NCBI RefSeq assembly: GCF_900156575.1
Contig: NZ_FTNY01000003.1
Span: forward strand, 124,001-188,000
Reading direction: 5' to 3'
Source: Chryseobacterium shigense
GTDB lineage: Bacteria > Bacteroidota > Bacteroidia > Flavobacteriales > Weeksellaceae
DNA: 64,000 nt
Positions within the stretch are counted from its first letter, which is position 1. Every line of letters starts with the position of its first letter. Position numbers and translations under genes: made by a program. Below are positions 36,583-44,441 of the stretch, one piece after another. The notes below the pieces were generated by a model, which was not told the DNA's origin, ran no database searches, and worked only from the letters and a program-made list of their open reading frames with translations.

Positions 36583-36641
36583 TCATTCTTTTTAATCTAC
36601 CAATGTATCAGTCTGGTAATTTACCAGTATTCATTGTTACA

Positions 36642-37799
36642 TTACTTTAAAATCTCATCAAGAAGCTTATTCAATCTTGTGAGGTCTTCTTTCATTACGT
36701 TGGCATATGGATCCTGTCCTTTTCTGATCAGGACTATTGCTTCATTGATCATTTCAATGTTTTTCCCTGTCTTTAGCTGAAGTTTTTTAGCAAATTCAGC
36801 ATCGAGATTTTGGGTATCGATCAAAAGATCCATTCTTACTTTATTCAGGAAATATTGGGCTTTTTTGGCCATCATATCATGAAAATCGCCTTCCTGAAGA
36901 TAAAGATTTCCAATGCTTTTCACAAAATCTACCGAAGTATTTCTCAGTGGCTCTAAAACAGGGACTACCCGCTGCTTTCTTTTGGCATTAAAGAAAATAA
37001 ACAGTAGAAGACCTCCCAAAAATAACCACCAGGCATATTTCAGTGCCGGATTGGAGAGGACAAATCTCATAAAGAAGCGCGAAACTTTGGTGTCGTTTTC
37101 TACAAACCAGATCGTTTCTCTGTCCTGAAGATAGGAAAATACATCCTGTGCATATTTGATATTACCAGGCTTCAGGAGATAATAGTTGGTAAGAAAAAGC
37201 GGTTCACTATGGGCATAGATCGTCCCTTTTCCAAATTGAACCTTGATAAAATTAGCCTGATCTGAATTATTTTTCTCTACTGTTTTTCCCAGTACTTCCA
37301 CTTTAGGCTTAATGTATGAAAATCCCCTACCTGACGGAAATTTATCTAATTTAATAAAATCATTCTGATATTTTTTATCGGTGAGTTTTAGCACATTTTC
37401 CTCTTCAAAAGAAATATCCGAGCTATGGTATCCTATACTGTCTGAAATATCTTTAGAAATATGGCTTACCAAAATCATAGCGTCTGAACCGTTTGACACC
37501 TGATCCAGGATTTTTTTCCAGGACTCTTTGTCGAGCTCCTTTTCAATGACGATGATATTGTGTACTCCTTTTTTGTGCTGAGTATAATAGTCGTAAGGGG
37601 TCTGTTCTATTTTTTTCAGATTATTTTTAAACAGATCTTTCGCTTCATTATTAAAAACAAACAGACCGAAAGGAGACTTTTCATTGATATTAAAATTCTT
37701 ACGCCAGTTTGTTGTTTCTTTTTTATTGACTTCAAGCAACGCCAGAATAACCATCACAACGATGAATATTACAGCATATATTTTGAAGGTTTTTTTCAT
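36642..37799 (-). CDS. DUF4350 domain-containing membrane protein
   Basis: This 385-residue protein has an N-terminal membrane segment (residues 5-23) and a large periplasmic-side domain of the DUF4350 type (SPFGLFVFNNEAKDLF, then DAMILVSHISKDISD). A second membrane segment follows near residues 250-272 (KYAWWLFLGGLLLFIFFN), then a cytoplasmic helical tail ending at the stop. It sits 14 bp after the DUF4129 gene in the MoxR cluster. The DUF4350 fold is related to glutamine-amidotransferase-like domains, but no catalytic motif was identified here. Function is unknown. Confidence 0.88.
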   Translation of the reverse strand: MKKTFKIYAVIFIVVMVILALLEVNKKETTNWRKNFNINEKSPFGLFVFNNEAKDLFKNNLKKIEQTPYDYYTQHKKGVHNIIVIEKELDKESWKKILDQVSNGSDAMILVSHISKDISDSIGYHSSDISFEEENVLKLTDKKYQNDFIKLDKFPSGRGFSYIKPKVEVLGKTVEKNNSDQANFIKVQFGKGTIYAHSEPLFLTNYYLLKPGNIKYAQDVFSYLQDRETIWFVENDTKVSRFFMRFVLSNPALKYAWWLFLGGLLLFIFFNAKRKQRVVPVLEPLRNTSVDFVKSIGNLYLQEGDFHDMMAKKAQYFLNKVRMDLLIDTQNLDAEFAKKLQLKTGKNIEMINEAIVLIRKGQDPYANVMKEDLTRLNKLLDEILK

Positions 37800-37813
37800 G
37801 ATAAATGATTTAA

Positions 37814-38611
37814 TTACAGTTTAAAGGACTGATACTGATTTTTAAATTTCTGATAACTCTGTTCGCCAATGCTGAATTCGCCGTACCAAACATAGTCGAA
37901 AATATAGGAAAGTCTTGCAAATTCTTCTTTAAGGCCTAAGTTTTTCAGTTCTGCAGCATAATCTTTATTTGTTTTTTCGGGATTCCAGTTGATCTGTTTT
38001 TTATCACTCAGTTTTTTAAGGATAAACAGGAACTGGTAGCGGATGGCTGAACGGTAATCTCCTTCTCGCTCAAATTTCGCAATGCTTTCAGGAAAATTAA
38101 TCTCATGGATATTTTCATGAAGCTCTTCTGCATTGATATTTATTTTTTTATTTTTCTTTCCAAAAAAGAGGTTTCCATCTTTGCCCATCAGGAATTTAAT
38201 GATAAAATAAAGAAGAAATCCTACCAGAATAATTGCAAAAAGGCGGATAAGGATGGTTGTAATTTTAGCCGAATTGGTAAAGACCGTTTCCCCAAAAATA
38301 CTCTGAAGGATCTTGTCGATCTTCCTCATTAATTTCTGGAAAAAGGATTCTCTCGGCCTAGATATCGAATAATCAAATTCGTTTCCTTTATATCTGGACT
38401 TGATATTTTCTTTGAACTTTTTAGGATAGACTGTATTTTCTGAAACAGGTTTCAGAATCAGTACGGAATCTGCACGGAGCATATTCCGGTAATGTCCGGT
38501 TCCCAGAGAATCTACAATATAATCTTCTACTGTATCATCTCCATCGTTATCCTGTGCATGAACAGGACCAATGGAGAAAAAGATCAACAGAAAAAGAAGT
38601 AATTTATTCAT
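37814..38611 (-). CDS. DUF4129 domain-containing protein
   Basis: This 265-residue protein has a signal peptide (MNKLLLFLLIFFSIGPVHAQ), an extracytoplasmic acidic segment, one membrane span at about residues 117-141, and a cytoplasmic C-terminal DUF4129 domain (GDYRSAIRYQFLFILKKLSD, then LSYIFDYVWYGEFSIGEQSYQKF). DUF4129 is often found next to MoxR/DUF58 and in transglutaminase-like membrane proteins. Its start overlaps the preceding gene's stop by 8 bp, consistent with coupling in one operon. Confidence 0.88.
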   Translation of the reverse strand: MNKLLLFLLIFFSIGPVHAQDNDGDDTVEDYIVDSLGTGHYRNMLRADSVLILKPVSENTVYPKKFKENIKSRYKGNEFDYSISRPRESFFQKLMRKIDKILQSIFGETVFTNSAKITTILIRLFAIILVGFLLYFIIKFLMGKDGNLFFGKKNKKININAEELHENIHEINFPESIAKFEREGDYRSAIRYQFLFILKKLSDKKQINWNPEKTNKDYAAELKNLGLKEEFARLSYIFDYVWYGEFSIGEQSYQKFKNQYQSFKL

Positions 38612-39566
38612 TGATACCGATAGTTTCTATTTCTTCAAGTTCAACTTTCTGATGAAGATCTGTTCTGCTGTCGTAATACATCAGACCTGCATTGATAAAC
38701 ATAAGATTGGAAAGGAATAACGATGCAAGCATTGAAATTCCATAAAATACAAAGAAAATAATTCCGGCAGTTCCGGCAAAAGGATTCTCCTCAAAATTTC
38801 CGTCAGGTGTTGAAGTAAGGACCGATCCGTACACAAAAACCATAGGAACCATTGTAAATACCAGACTCACCACATACAAAATAAAAAACATGATGATGGA
38901 GGCTCCCCAGTATTTCCAGTACGGAGATTTTTCATTTCCGTTCGGGTAAGAAAACTGAGATCTTATGGAATAACTCAGGCTTTCTATAAAGCCTCTTTTG
39001 GTGTTAAAATAATCGTACATCAAAAATGCCGAAACATTAAACGCCGTTGGATAAACCAGCAGAATCAGGAAAAACCCGATAATGATCAGCAGCAGCACAT
39101 AAGAAAATCCTACGATGATCATGGTGACCGGAAATACAATAAACAGCATTCCGATACACATCTTAAAAATTCTTCCTGCATTTTTTTTAAAATCACCTAA
39201 GATTTCATCTGTCTTGATCTTTTGAGCACCTTCAGCGATCCTTTTCATATAAAAAACAGGATACAGATAATTGACAATTGCCAGAAGAATAAAAAGGACA
39301 AAAACCAAAATTCCCGCGAAAATCAGCATTCCTGAGTTATCTGCAAAATATCTTTCAAAGTAATAGCTTTCCCCACTCATATTGGAACCGGCAAGCTGTC
39401 CGAAAATCTCTTTAAATCCAAAGATCATGACAGCAATTGTTAAAATTAATAACAATCCGTTGATCAGGATATAATTTTTAAAATAATTTTTTCCGTAAAG
39501 TTTGAGGAAATTAAAACTATCACTGATGAAAGCTCCAAATTCTCTTTTTTTATAAAACTGCATCAT
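38604..39566 (-). CDS. Multi-pass membrane protein of the MoxR/SpoIIM cluster
   Basis: This 320-residue protein has a short basic N-terminus (MMQFYKKREFGAFISDSFNF) and about six membrane segments spread from residue 32 to 300. Long Ile/Leu/Phe-rich stretches include MLFIVFPVTMIIVGFSYVLL. The N-terminal F-G-x-x-I-S-D-x-F-x-F pattern resembles DUF4013 and glycerophosphodiester-phosphodiesterase membrane domains, but I cannot assign it firmly. It overlaps the SpoIIM stop by 17 bp and the DUF4129 start by 8 bp, so it is an integral operon member. Function is unknown. Confidence 0.8.
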   Translation of the reverse strand: MMQFYKKREFGAFISDSFNFLKLYGKNYFKNYILINGLLLILTIAVMIFGFKEIFGQLAGSNMSGESYYFERYFADNSGMLIFAGILVFVLFILLAIVNYLYPVFYMKRIAEGAQKIKTDEILGDFKKNAGRIFKMCIGMLFIVFPVTMIIVGFSYVLLLIIIGFFLILLVYPTAFNVSAFLMYDYFNTKRGFIESLSYSIRSQFSYPNGNEKSPYWKYWGASIIMFFILYVVSLVFTMVPMVFVYGSVLTSTPDGNFEENPFAGTAGIIFFVFYGISMLASLFLSNLMFINAGLMYYDSRTDLHQKVELEEIETIGINE

Positions 39567-40533
39567 GGTTGTGATTATTCGTTTTTTGATGAACCACTGC
39601 AGGATAAATAAAATAGTAAAATCCTATAATGGTCAGTGAACTGATGATTATCGCTAAATTAACGACCAGTGGCATTCTTAAAGCATGTCTTGTTACATAG
39701 CCCTCAATAATTCCGGCACAGATGGTAAAAGGAATGGTACTGAGAAAGATTTTAAAAGAATCTTTAAAACCCGTTTTAAAAGAATTAAACCTTGACAATG
39801 TTCTTGGAAACAGGATACTTGCTCCCAGAATAAGTCCGCACATAGCCTCCACAACCATCGCAAAGATCTCAAAAACACCATGCAGCCAGATTCCTCTTGC
39901 ACTGTCTTTCAAGGCTCCGTAATCATAGAAAAAATATTGGAAAGAACCGAGCATAACACTGTTGGAAAGAAGGGCAAACAAGGTTCCTACCCCTGCCGTA
40001 ATTCCATAAATATACAGTTTGGCTCCTACTCCGATATTATTGAAAATAATCCCGATGGTACTTCCCCAGGTAGATCCACTCTGGTAAACGCCTACTGCAT
40101 TTCCTTTTTTAATATTTTCTATGGTTTCGTTGACATAATTTTCTCCCAGAATGATATTCGCAAAGTCTTTATCGTAAGCTGCGGAAAGTACACCTATTGA
40201 AGTAAACAGAATGAAAAACAGAAAGGCATACATAAGATATCTCCTGTACTGATAAACCAGCAGGGGAACTTCCGTTTTGAAGAAATAGAGCAGTCTGTTC
40301 TCCTCTACTCTTTTGGTCTTATAAATCTTCTGAAATATCTGCGAAGACAAATGATTCAGGTATACCGTAGTATTGCTTTTGGGATAATAGGTCTGCGCAA
40401 ATGAAAGATCATTGATCAGGTTGATGTACAACGAAGACAGGTCATCAGGATTTTTTTTTATTTTCCCTTGAATAACCTGTTCAATTCCCAACCATTTTTC
40501 TTTATTTTGTTTAATGAAATAAACTTCTCTCAT
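39550..40533 (-). CDS. SpoIIM (stage II sporulation protein M)-like membrane protein
   Basis: Starting at the ATG at 40533 (an upstream in-frame start at 40569 is less likely), the protein has 327 residues. An N-terminal soluble helical part of about 100 residues is followed by five or six membrane segments. The SpoIIM signature appears as GTLFALLSNSVMLGSFQYFF, then GIWLHGVFEIFAMVVEAMCGLILG. In spore formers SpoIIM belongs to a peptidoglycan-remodelling complex. In non-sporulating Bacteroidota it travels with RDD and MoxR proteins and its role is not established. It diverges from the RDD gene with a 27-bp spacer. Confidence 0.9.
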   Translation of the reverse strand: MREVYFIKQNKEKWLGIEQVIQGKIKKNPDDLSSLYINLINDLSFAQTYYPKSNTTVYLNHLSSQIFQKIYKTKRVEENRLLYFFKTEVPLLVYQYRRYLMYAFLFFILFTSIGVLSAAYDKDFANIILGENYVNETIENIKKGNAVGVYQSGSTWGSTIGIIFNNIGVGAKLYIYGITAGVGTLFALLSNSVMLGSFQYFFYDYGALKDSARGIWLHGVFEIFAMVVEAMCGLILGASILFPRTLSRFNSFKTGFKDSFKIFLSTIPFTICAGIIEGYVTRHALRMPLVVNLAIIISSLTIIGFYYFIYPAVVHQKTNNHNHDAVL

Positions 40534-40560
40534 AATTGTAAGGCTAAAATAATAAAAATT

Positions 40561-41310
40561 ATGTCTCAAATTGCGATAAATACCTCACAAAATGTAAATA
40601 TTAACTTTAATATTGCGAGTGTCGGGGAAAGAATGCTTGCCTTCATTATCGATCTTTTGATAAAGGTTGCTTATGTTCTCATGGTCTTCTATCTTTTCTT
40701 TAACATTTTTGATCTTGGGTATTTATTGGCAGGACTTGATCAATGGTCTATTATGGCCGTTTACATTGTCCTTACATTTCCGGTTTACATTTATCCGGTT
40801 GTCCTGGAAAGTCTCATGGAAGGACAGACGCCGGGAAAAAAACTCATGAAAATCCGGGTTGTAAAAATTGACGGTTATCAGGCTAGTTTTGGTGATTATC
40901 TGATCCGATGGATGTTCAGACTGATCGACACTTCAGCAGCCGGCGTTGTCGGGATTATTTCTATGATTGTGTCTAAAAACAATCAGCGTTTGGGAGATAT
41001 CGCATCGGGTACTGCTGTAATTTCGCTAAAAAATAATATCAATATTTCTCATACCATTCTGGAAAATATCAATGATGACTACATTCCCTCCTTTCCACAA
41101 GTGATTGCTTTAAGCGATAATGATATGAGGATCATCAAAGATAATTATACCAAAGCCCTGAAAGTAGACGACAGACAGATCATCAGCAAACTTTCCGATA
41201 AGATTAAAAGTATTTTAAAGCTTGATATTGATCCAAAGAAAATGACGGAGAGACATTTCATTAATGTGGTGATTAAGGACTACAACTATTATACGGGGAA
41301 AGACAATTAA
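40561..41310 (+). CDS. RDD family membrane protein
   Basis: This 249-residue protein starts at MSQIAINTSQNVNINF. An upstream in-frame ATG at 40468 lies within the divergent SpoIIM gene and is rejected. The RDD domain covers about residues 15-160. Its signature is visible as ASVGERMLAFIIDLL, the GQTPGKKLMKIRVVKIDG loop and NQRLGDIASGTAVI. Three to four membrane spans are seen, then a soluble C-terminal tail of about 80 residues. RDD proteins are proposed transporters or membrane-associated assembly factors. It is the divergent member of the MoxR/SpoIIM cluster. Confidence 0.93.
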   Translation: MSQIAINTSQNVNINFNIASVGERMLAFIIDLLIKVAYVLMVFYLFFNIFDLGYLLAGLDQWSIMAVYIVLTFPVYIYPVVLESLMEGQTPGKKLMKIRVVKIDGYQASFGDYLIRWMFRLIDTSAAGVVGIISMIVSKNNQRLGDIASGTAVISLKNNINISHTILENINDDYIPSFPQVIALSDNDMRIIKDNYTKALKVDDRQIISKLSDKIKSILKLDIDPKKMTERHFINVVIKDYNYYTGKDN

Positions 41311-41473
41311 TGTGAATGCTCAATTTTGCTTTGCAAGGCATGGTCAGTTTACCCAATACAGGATAATAATTCTGCAATTAATTAATATTTAAAAAATTCA
41401 CCATTCCCTTCTTACTCTTCCATCATTACTCATCGGTGCAATTTTTGTATGTTTAATGGCAAAGATTTGAATT

Positions 41474-41764
41474 ATGAAATTTGAAAACAACAAATCAGGA
41501 AACGGTGGTTTCATTACATTGAACAATGAAACAAAAGAAGTGGGAAGATTGACGTATACTATTTTTCCTGAAGAAGATAAATTTATTATTTCTTTCGTAT
41601 TGGTTCATCCTGAATTTGAAGGTCGGGGAATGGGAAAATATCTGGTTGAGGAAGCCATAAAATTTGCCAGAGAAAACAAGTGGAAAGCATACCCTCACTG
41701 CTCTTATGCCAGAGCTGTCATGACCAGAATGAGTGACGTAGATGATGTATTTCTAAAGAACTAA
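41474..41764 (+). CDS. Small GNAT-like acetyltransferase (Acetyltransf_CG type)
   Basis: This 96-residue protein is a minimal GNAT domain with VLVHPEFEGRGMGKYLVEEAI (acetyl-CoA loop and helix) and a conserved HCSYA segment whose Cys typifies this small family. The substrate is unknown. Its stop overlaps the convergent glycosyltransferase stop by 12 bp, so the two transcripts have no separate terminator. Confidence 0.88.
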   Translation: MKFENNKSGNGGFITLNNETKEVGRLTYTIFPEEDKFIISFVLVHPEFEGRGMGKYLVEEAIKFARENKWKAYPHCSYARAVMTRMSDVDDVFLKN

Positions 41765-42724
41765 GACTTCATTAACCAAAATTTCTTCAATATCATTCGG
41801 ATACTCTACTTTTAAGTGATGATCCGAAGCTACCCATTCCATAATCTCCTGAGGTTTTAGGACCTTGGAATTGGGAATTCCCATAAGATCTAAAGCACAT
41901 GCATTGCATTCCTGCTCATATTGATTGTGAATTGGGATGACAAAGAGTTTTTTATCAAGGAAGAGCGCTTCTGCTGGTGTTTCAAAACCGGCATTGCAAA
42001 GAATACCATCACAACTTTCAAAATACTTCAGGTACTGTATCTCGTCGATTGGGAAAACTTCCACATTTTTCACTTTAACCTGTACTTTGCTATGTTTTGA
42101 AAATACCTTCCACTGTACAGGTATTTGCTTCAGAATCTTGATAATATTTTCATCTGCAAAACTGGGAAGATAAACGAGATAATATCCTTTTTTTTCCGGA
42201 TTAAGATTTCTAATTTTTTTTCTGATGACAGGTTTTTTGATCTGCGGATGATAATTTTCAAAATGAAAACCGATCTTTCTTTCACTTGGAACATAATATT
42301 TAAGAATCAGTTCACCAAGAAAATCTTTGTTTTCGGGCTTAGGAGTTTCAGCAAAGCTCATGGACGCCTGATGGCTCAGCTCGATCATGGGAAGCTTTTT
42401 CAACTTACCCGCCCATCCGGTCAAAGGCTCATAATCATTAATGATCAGATCATATTGTGAAAGCTCCAATTCTCGGATTGTTTTTACAGCTTCAAGAAAT
42501 TTATTTTCAGTAAACGTTTTGCGATAGGATAAACCGCCCGTTTTATTGTAAAGAAGCGAAATCCCCCTATGTTGGAAATTAATGTCAAAATCGGCCTTTA
42601 ATTGGGACTGATGACCACTGATCAATGTATCAACTGAAGCATATTTTTTGAGAATAGGAATAATCTCCTGTGCTCTGGCCACATGTCCGTTTCCTGTTCC
42701 TTGAAATGCGTACAAAACTTTCAT
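41753..42724 (-). CDS. Glycosyltransferase family protein (GT-B, MJ1255-like)
   Basis: This 323-residue protein has the GT-B layout. The N-terminus VLYAFQGTGNGHVARAQEI has the glycine-rich loop, and SQYDLIINDYEPL follows. The C-terminal nucleotide-sugar motif is CNAGFETPAEALFLDKKLFVIP, ending in NQYEQECNA. It resembles the MurG/GT28-like group annotated as teichoic-acid-related or MJ1255 family, with unknown acceptor. The stop of the metallophosphoesterase gene is immediately next to its start codon with no spacer, so the two form one operon and probably one envelope-glycan task. Confidence 0.85.
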   Translation of the reverse strand: MKVLYAFQGTGNGHVARAQEIIPILKKYASVDTLISGHQSQLKADFDINFQHRGISLLYNKTGGLSYRKTFTENKFLEAVKTIRELELSQYDLIINDYEPLTGWAGKLKKLPMIELSHQASMSFAETPKPENKDFLGELILKYYVPSERKIGFHFENYHPQIKKPVIRKKIRNLNPEKKGYYLVYLPSFADENIIKILKQIPVQWKVFSKHSKVQVKVKNVEVFPIDEIQYLKYFESCDGILCNAGFETPAEALFLDKKLFVIPIHNQYEQECNACALDLMGIPNSKVLKPQEIMEWVASDHHLKVEYPNDIEEILVNEVLVL

Positions 42725-43549
42725 TTAAGAAAAATTAGTGACTATTTTCAGAAGTTCAGAGTTGTCCATATCCTGGATCTCTTCTACTTCATCGTCTTTA
42801 AGTAAATCCTTGTGATCATCATAATAGAATATTTTCCATTCTTTATCATGATATTCCAAAGCCGAAAGGTTTTCAATCCAGTCTCCGGAATTCAGATAAG
42901 TACATGCGCCTTTTTTGGTAATGACCTCACGGATCTGAGGCTGATGAATATGGCCGCAAACTACATAATCATAGTGATTGTCTATAGCCAGTTCAGAAGC
43001 AGTGAGTTCAAAATCCCCGATGTACTTCACCGCTTTTTTCACATTGTTTTTGATCTTTTTAGAAAATGAATATTTTTCTTTTCCCATTTTCTCCAGAAAC
43101 CAATTAACAACGTTATTGATGACAATCAAAAGATCATATCCTTTTCCGCCCAACTTCGCGATCCATTTTGAATGCTGAACAGAGGCATCGAAAACATCTC
43201 CGTGAAATATCCATGTTTTCTTCTGATCGATATCAAGACAGATTTTATTGCAAACTTTAAGTTTTCCTAATTCAAAGTCTGTAAACTTACGGAACATTTC
43301 ATCATGGTTTCCTGTAATATAGTAAACCTGAGTATTTTTGGTAGCCAATGAAAGGATCTTTTTGATCACTTTCAAATGAGGTTTAGGGAAGTAAGACTTT
43401 TTAAACTGCCAGATATCAATAATATCACCGTTCAAAACTAATGTTTTTGGCTGGATAGAATTGAGATACCGTAACAGCTCTTTAGCCTTACATCCATAAG
43501 TTCCCAGATGAACATCCGATATGACAACTAACTCAACGTTTCTTTTCAT
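42725..43549 (-). CDS. Metallophosphoesterase (UDP-diacylglucosamine diphosphatase-like)
   Basis: From the ATG at 43549 the protein has 274 residues. A TTG at 43561 is an alternative start. All binuclear-metal motifs are present: SDVHLGT (D12, H14), NGDIID (D42), ITGNHDEMFR (N81, H82) and CGHIHQPQ near residue 195. The overall form resembles LpxH-type hydrolases that act on UDP-2,3-diacylglucosamine, but similar enzymes in Bacteroidota act on other phosphoesters. It is cotranscribed with the glycosyltransferase, which favours a role in glycolipid or cell-surface glycan metabolism. Confidence 0.88.
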   Translation of the reverse strand: MKRNVELVVISDVHLGTYGCKAKELLRYLNSIQPKTLVLNGDIIDIWQFKKSYFPKPHLKVIKKILSLATKNTQVYYITGNHDEMFRKFTDFELGKLKVCNKICLDIDQKKTWIFHGDVFDASVQHSKWIAKLGGKGYDLLIVINNVVNWFLEKMGKEKYSFSKKIKNNVKKAVKYIGDFELTASELAIDNHYDYVVCGHIHQPQIREVITKKGACTYLNSGDWIENLSALEYHDKEWKIFYYDDHKDLLKDDEVEEIQDMDNSELLKIVTNFS

Positions 43550-43606
43550 AGTTTTATACAAAGAAACTAATTGAAAGTTAACTGTATATGAATGCCATAT
43601 TATTTT

Positions 43607-44347
43607 TTACAATGAGTTCATTAACTCTTCTGTGATTTCCATATTATGATAAACGTTCTGTACATCATCATCATCTTCGAAACGCTCCAGCATTTTCATA
43701 TTCGCTTTGAACTGTTCCGCATTTATTTCTTTGATATTATTTGGAATTCTCTGAAGTTCTGCGCTTTTTGCTTCTATTTTCAACTCATCTAATTTGTGTG
43801 ACAATGAACCGAAGTCTTCGAAAGCTGTTGTAATCATTACTTCCTCTTCATCTTTTTCCACATCTTCTGCACCTCCGTCAATCATTTCCATTTCAAAATC
43901 ATCCCAATCCATTTTGATTTGAGATAAATCTAAGGTAAAAATTCCTTTTCTATCGAAGATAAATGCAAGCTCTCCATTTTTACCCAGGTTACCGTCAAAC
44001 TTATTGAATATCGCTCTTACGTTGGCTACAGTTCTTGTTGGGTTGTTGGTTGTACATTCTACGAAGAATGCTACTCCCCCCTGGCCATATCCTTCATAGG
44101 TAATTTCTTCATAGTTTTCTGCATCAGCTCCACCTGCTTTTTTGATAGCTCTTTCTACGTTATCTTTAGGCATATTCGCCCCCTTTGCATTCTGGATGCA
44201 TCTTCTTAAAGCTGGATTGGCTTCCGGATCTGTTCCACCAGCTTTTACCGCCAGCGCAATATCTTTACCGATTTTAGAGAAAGTTTTGGCCATTTTATCC
44301 CATCTGGCCATTTTCGAAGCTTTTCTATATTCAAATGCTCTTCCCAT
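43607..44347 (-). CDS. YebC/PmpR family protein
   Basis: This 246-residue protein starts MGRAFEYRKASKMARWDKMAK. The longer in-frame start at 44407 lacks family support. Typical YebC segments are IQNAKGANMPKDNVERAIKKA, YEGYGQGGVAFFVECTTNNPTRT and a C-terminal FEDDDDVQNVYHNM. YebC proteins were described as transcription regulators, and recent work links them to relief of ribosome stalling at proline runs. The sequence does not decide between these roles. It is monocistronic, following the convergent and operon genes around 42-44 kb. Confidence 0.96.
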   Translation of the reverse strand: MGRAFEYRKASKMARWDKMAKTFSKIGKDIALAVKAGGTDPEANPALRRCIQNAKGANMPKDNVERAIKKAGGADAENYEEITYEGYGQGGVAFFVECTTNNPTRTVANVRAIFNKFDGNLGKNGELAFIFDRKGIFTLDLSQIKMDWDDFEMEMIDGGAEDVEKDEEEVMITTAFEDFGSLSHKLDELKIEAKSAELQRIPNNIKEINAEQFKANMKMLERFEDDDDVQNVYHNMEITEELMNSL

Positions 44348-44387
44348 TTTAATTTTTAAATTTTCAACAAAATTAACTAAAAGTCTA

Positions 44388-44422
44388 CAAAAAAAAAATA
44401 CCCCCAAAAAATTGGAGGTATT
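44388..44422 (-). terminator. Terminator of the OmpA-family gene
   Basis: On the minus strand, AATACCTCC and GGGGGTATT pair with one mismatch, followed by a run of about nine T. It lies 20 bp after the stop codon. Confidence 0.8.
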
Positions 44423-44441
44423 TATTATTTAGAAAAATTAA

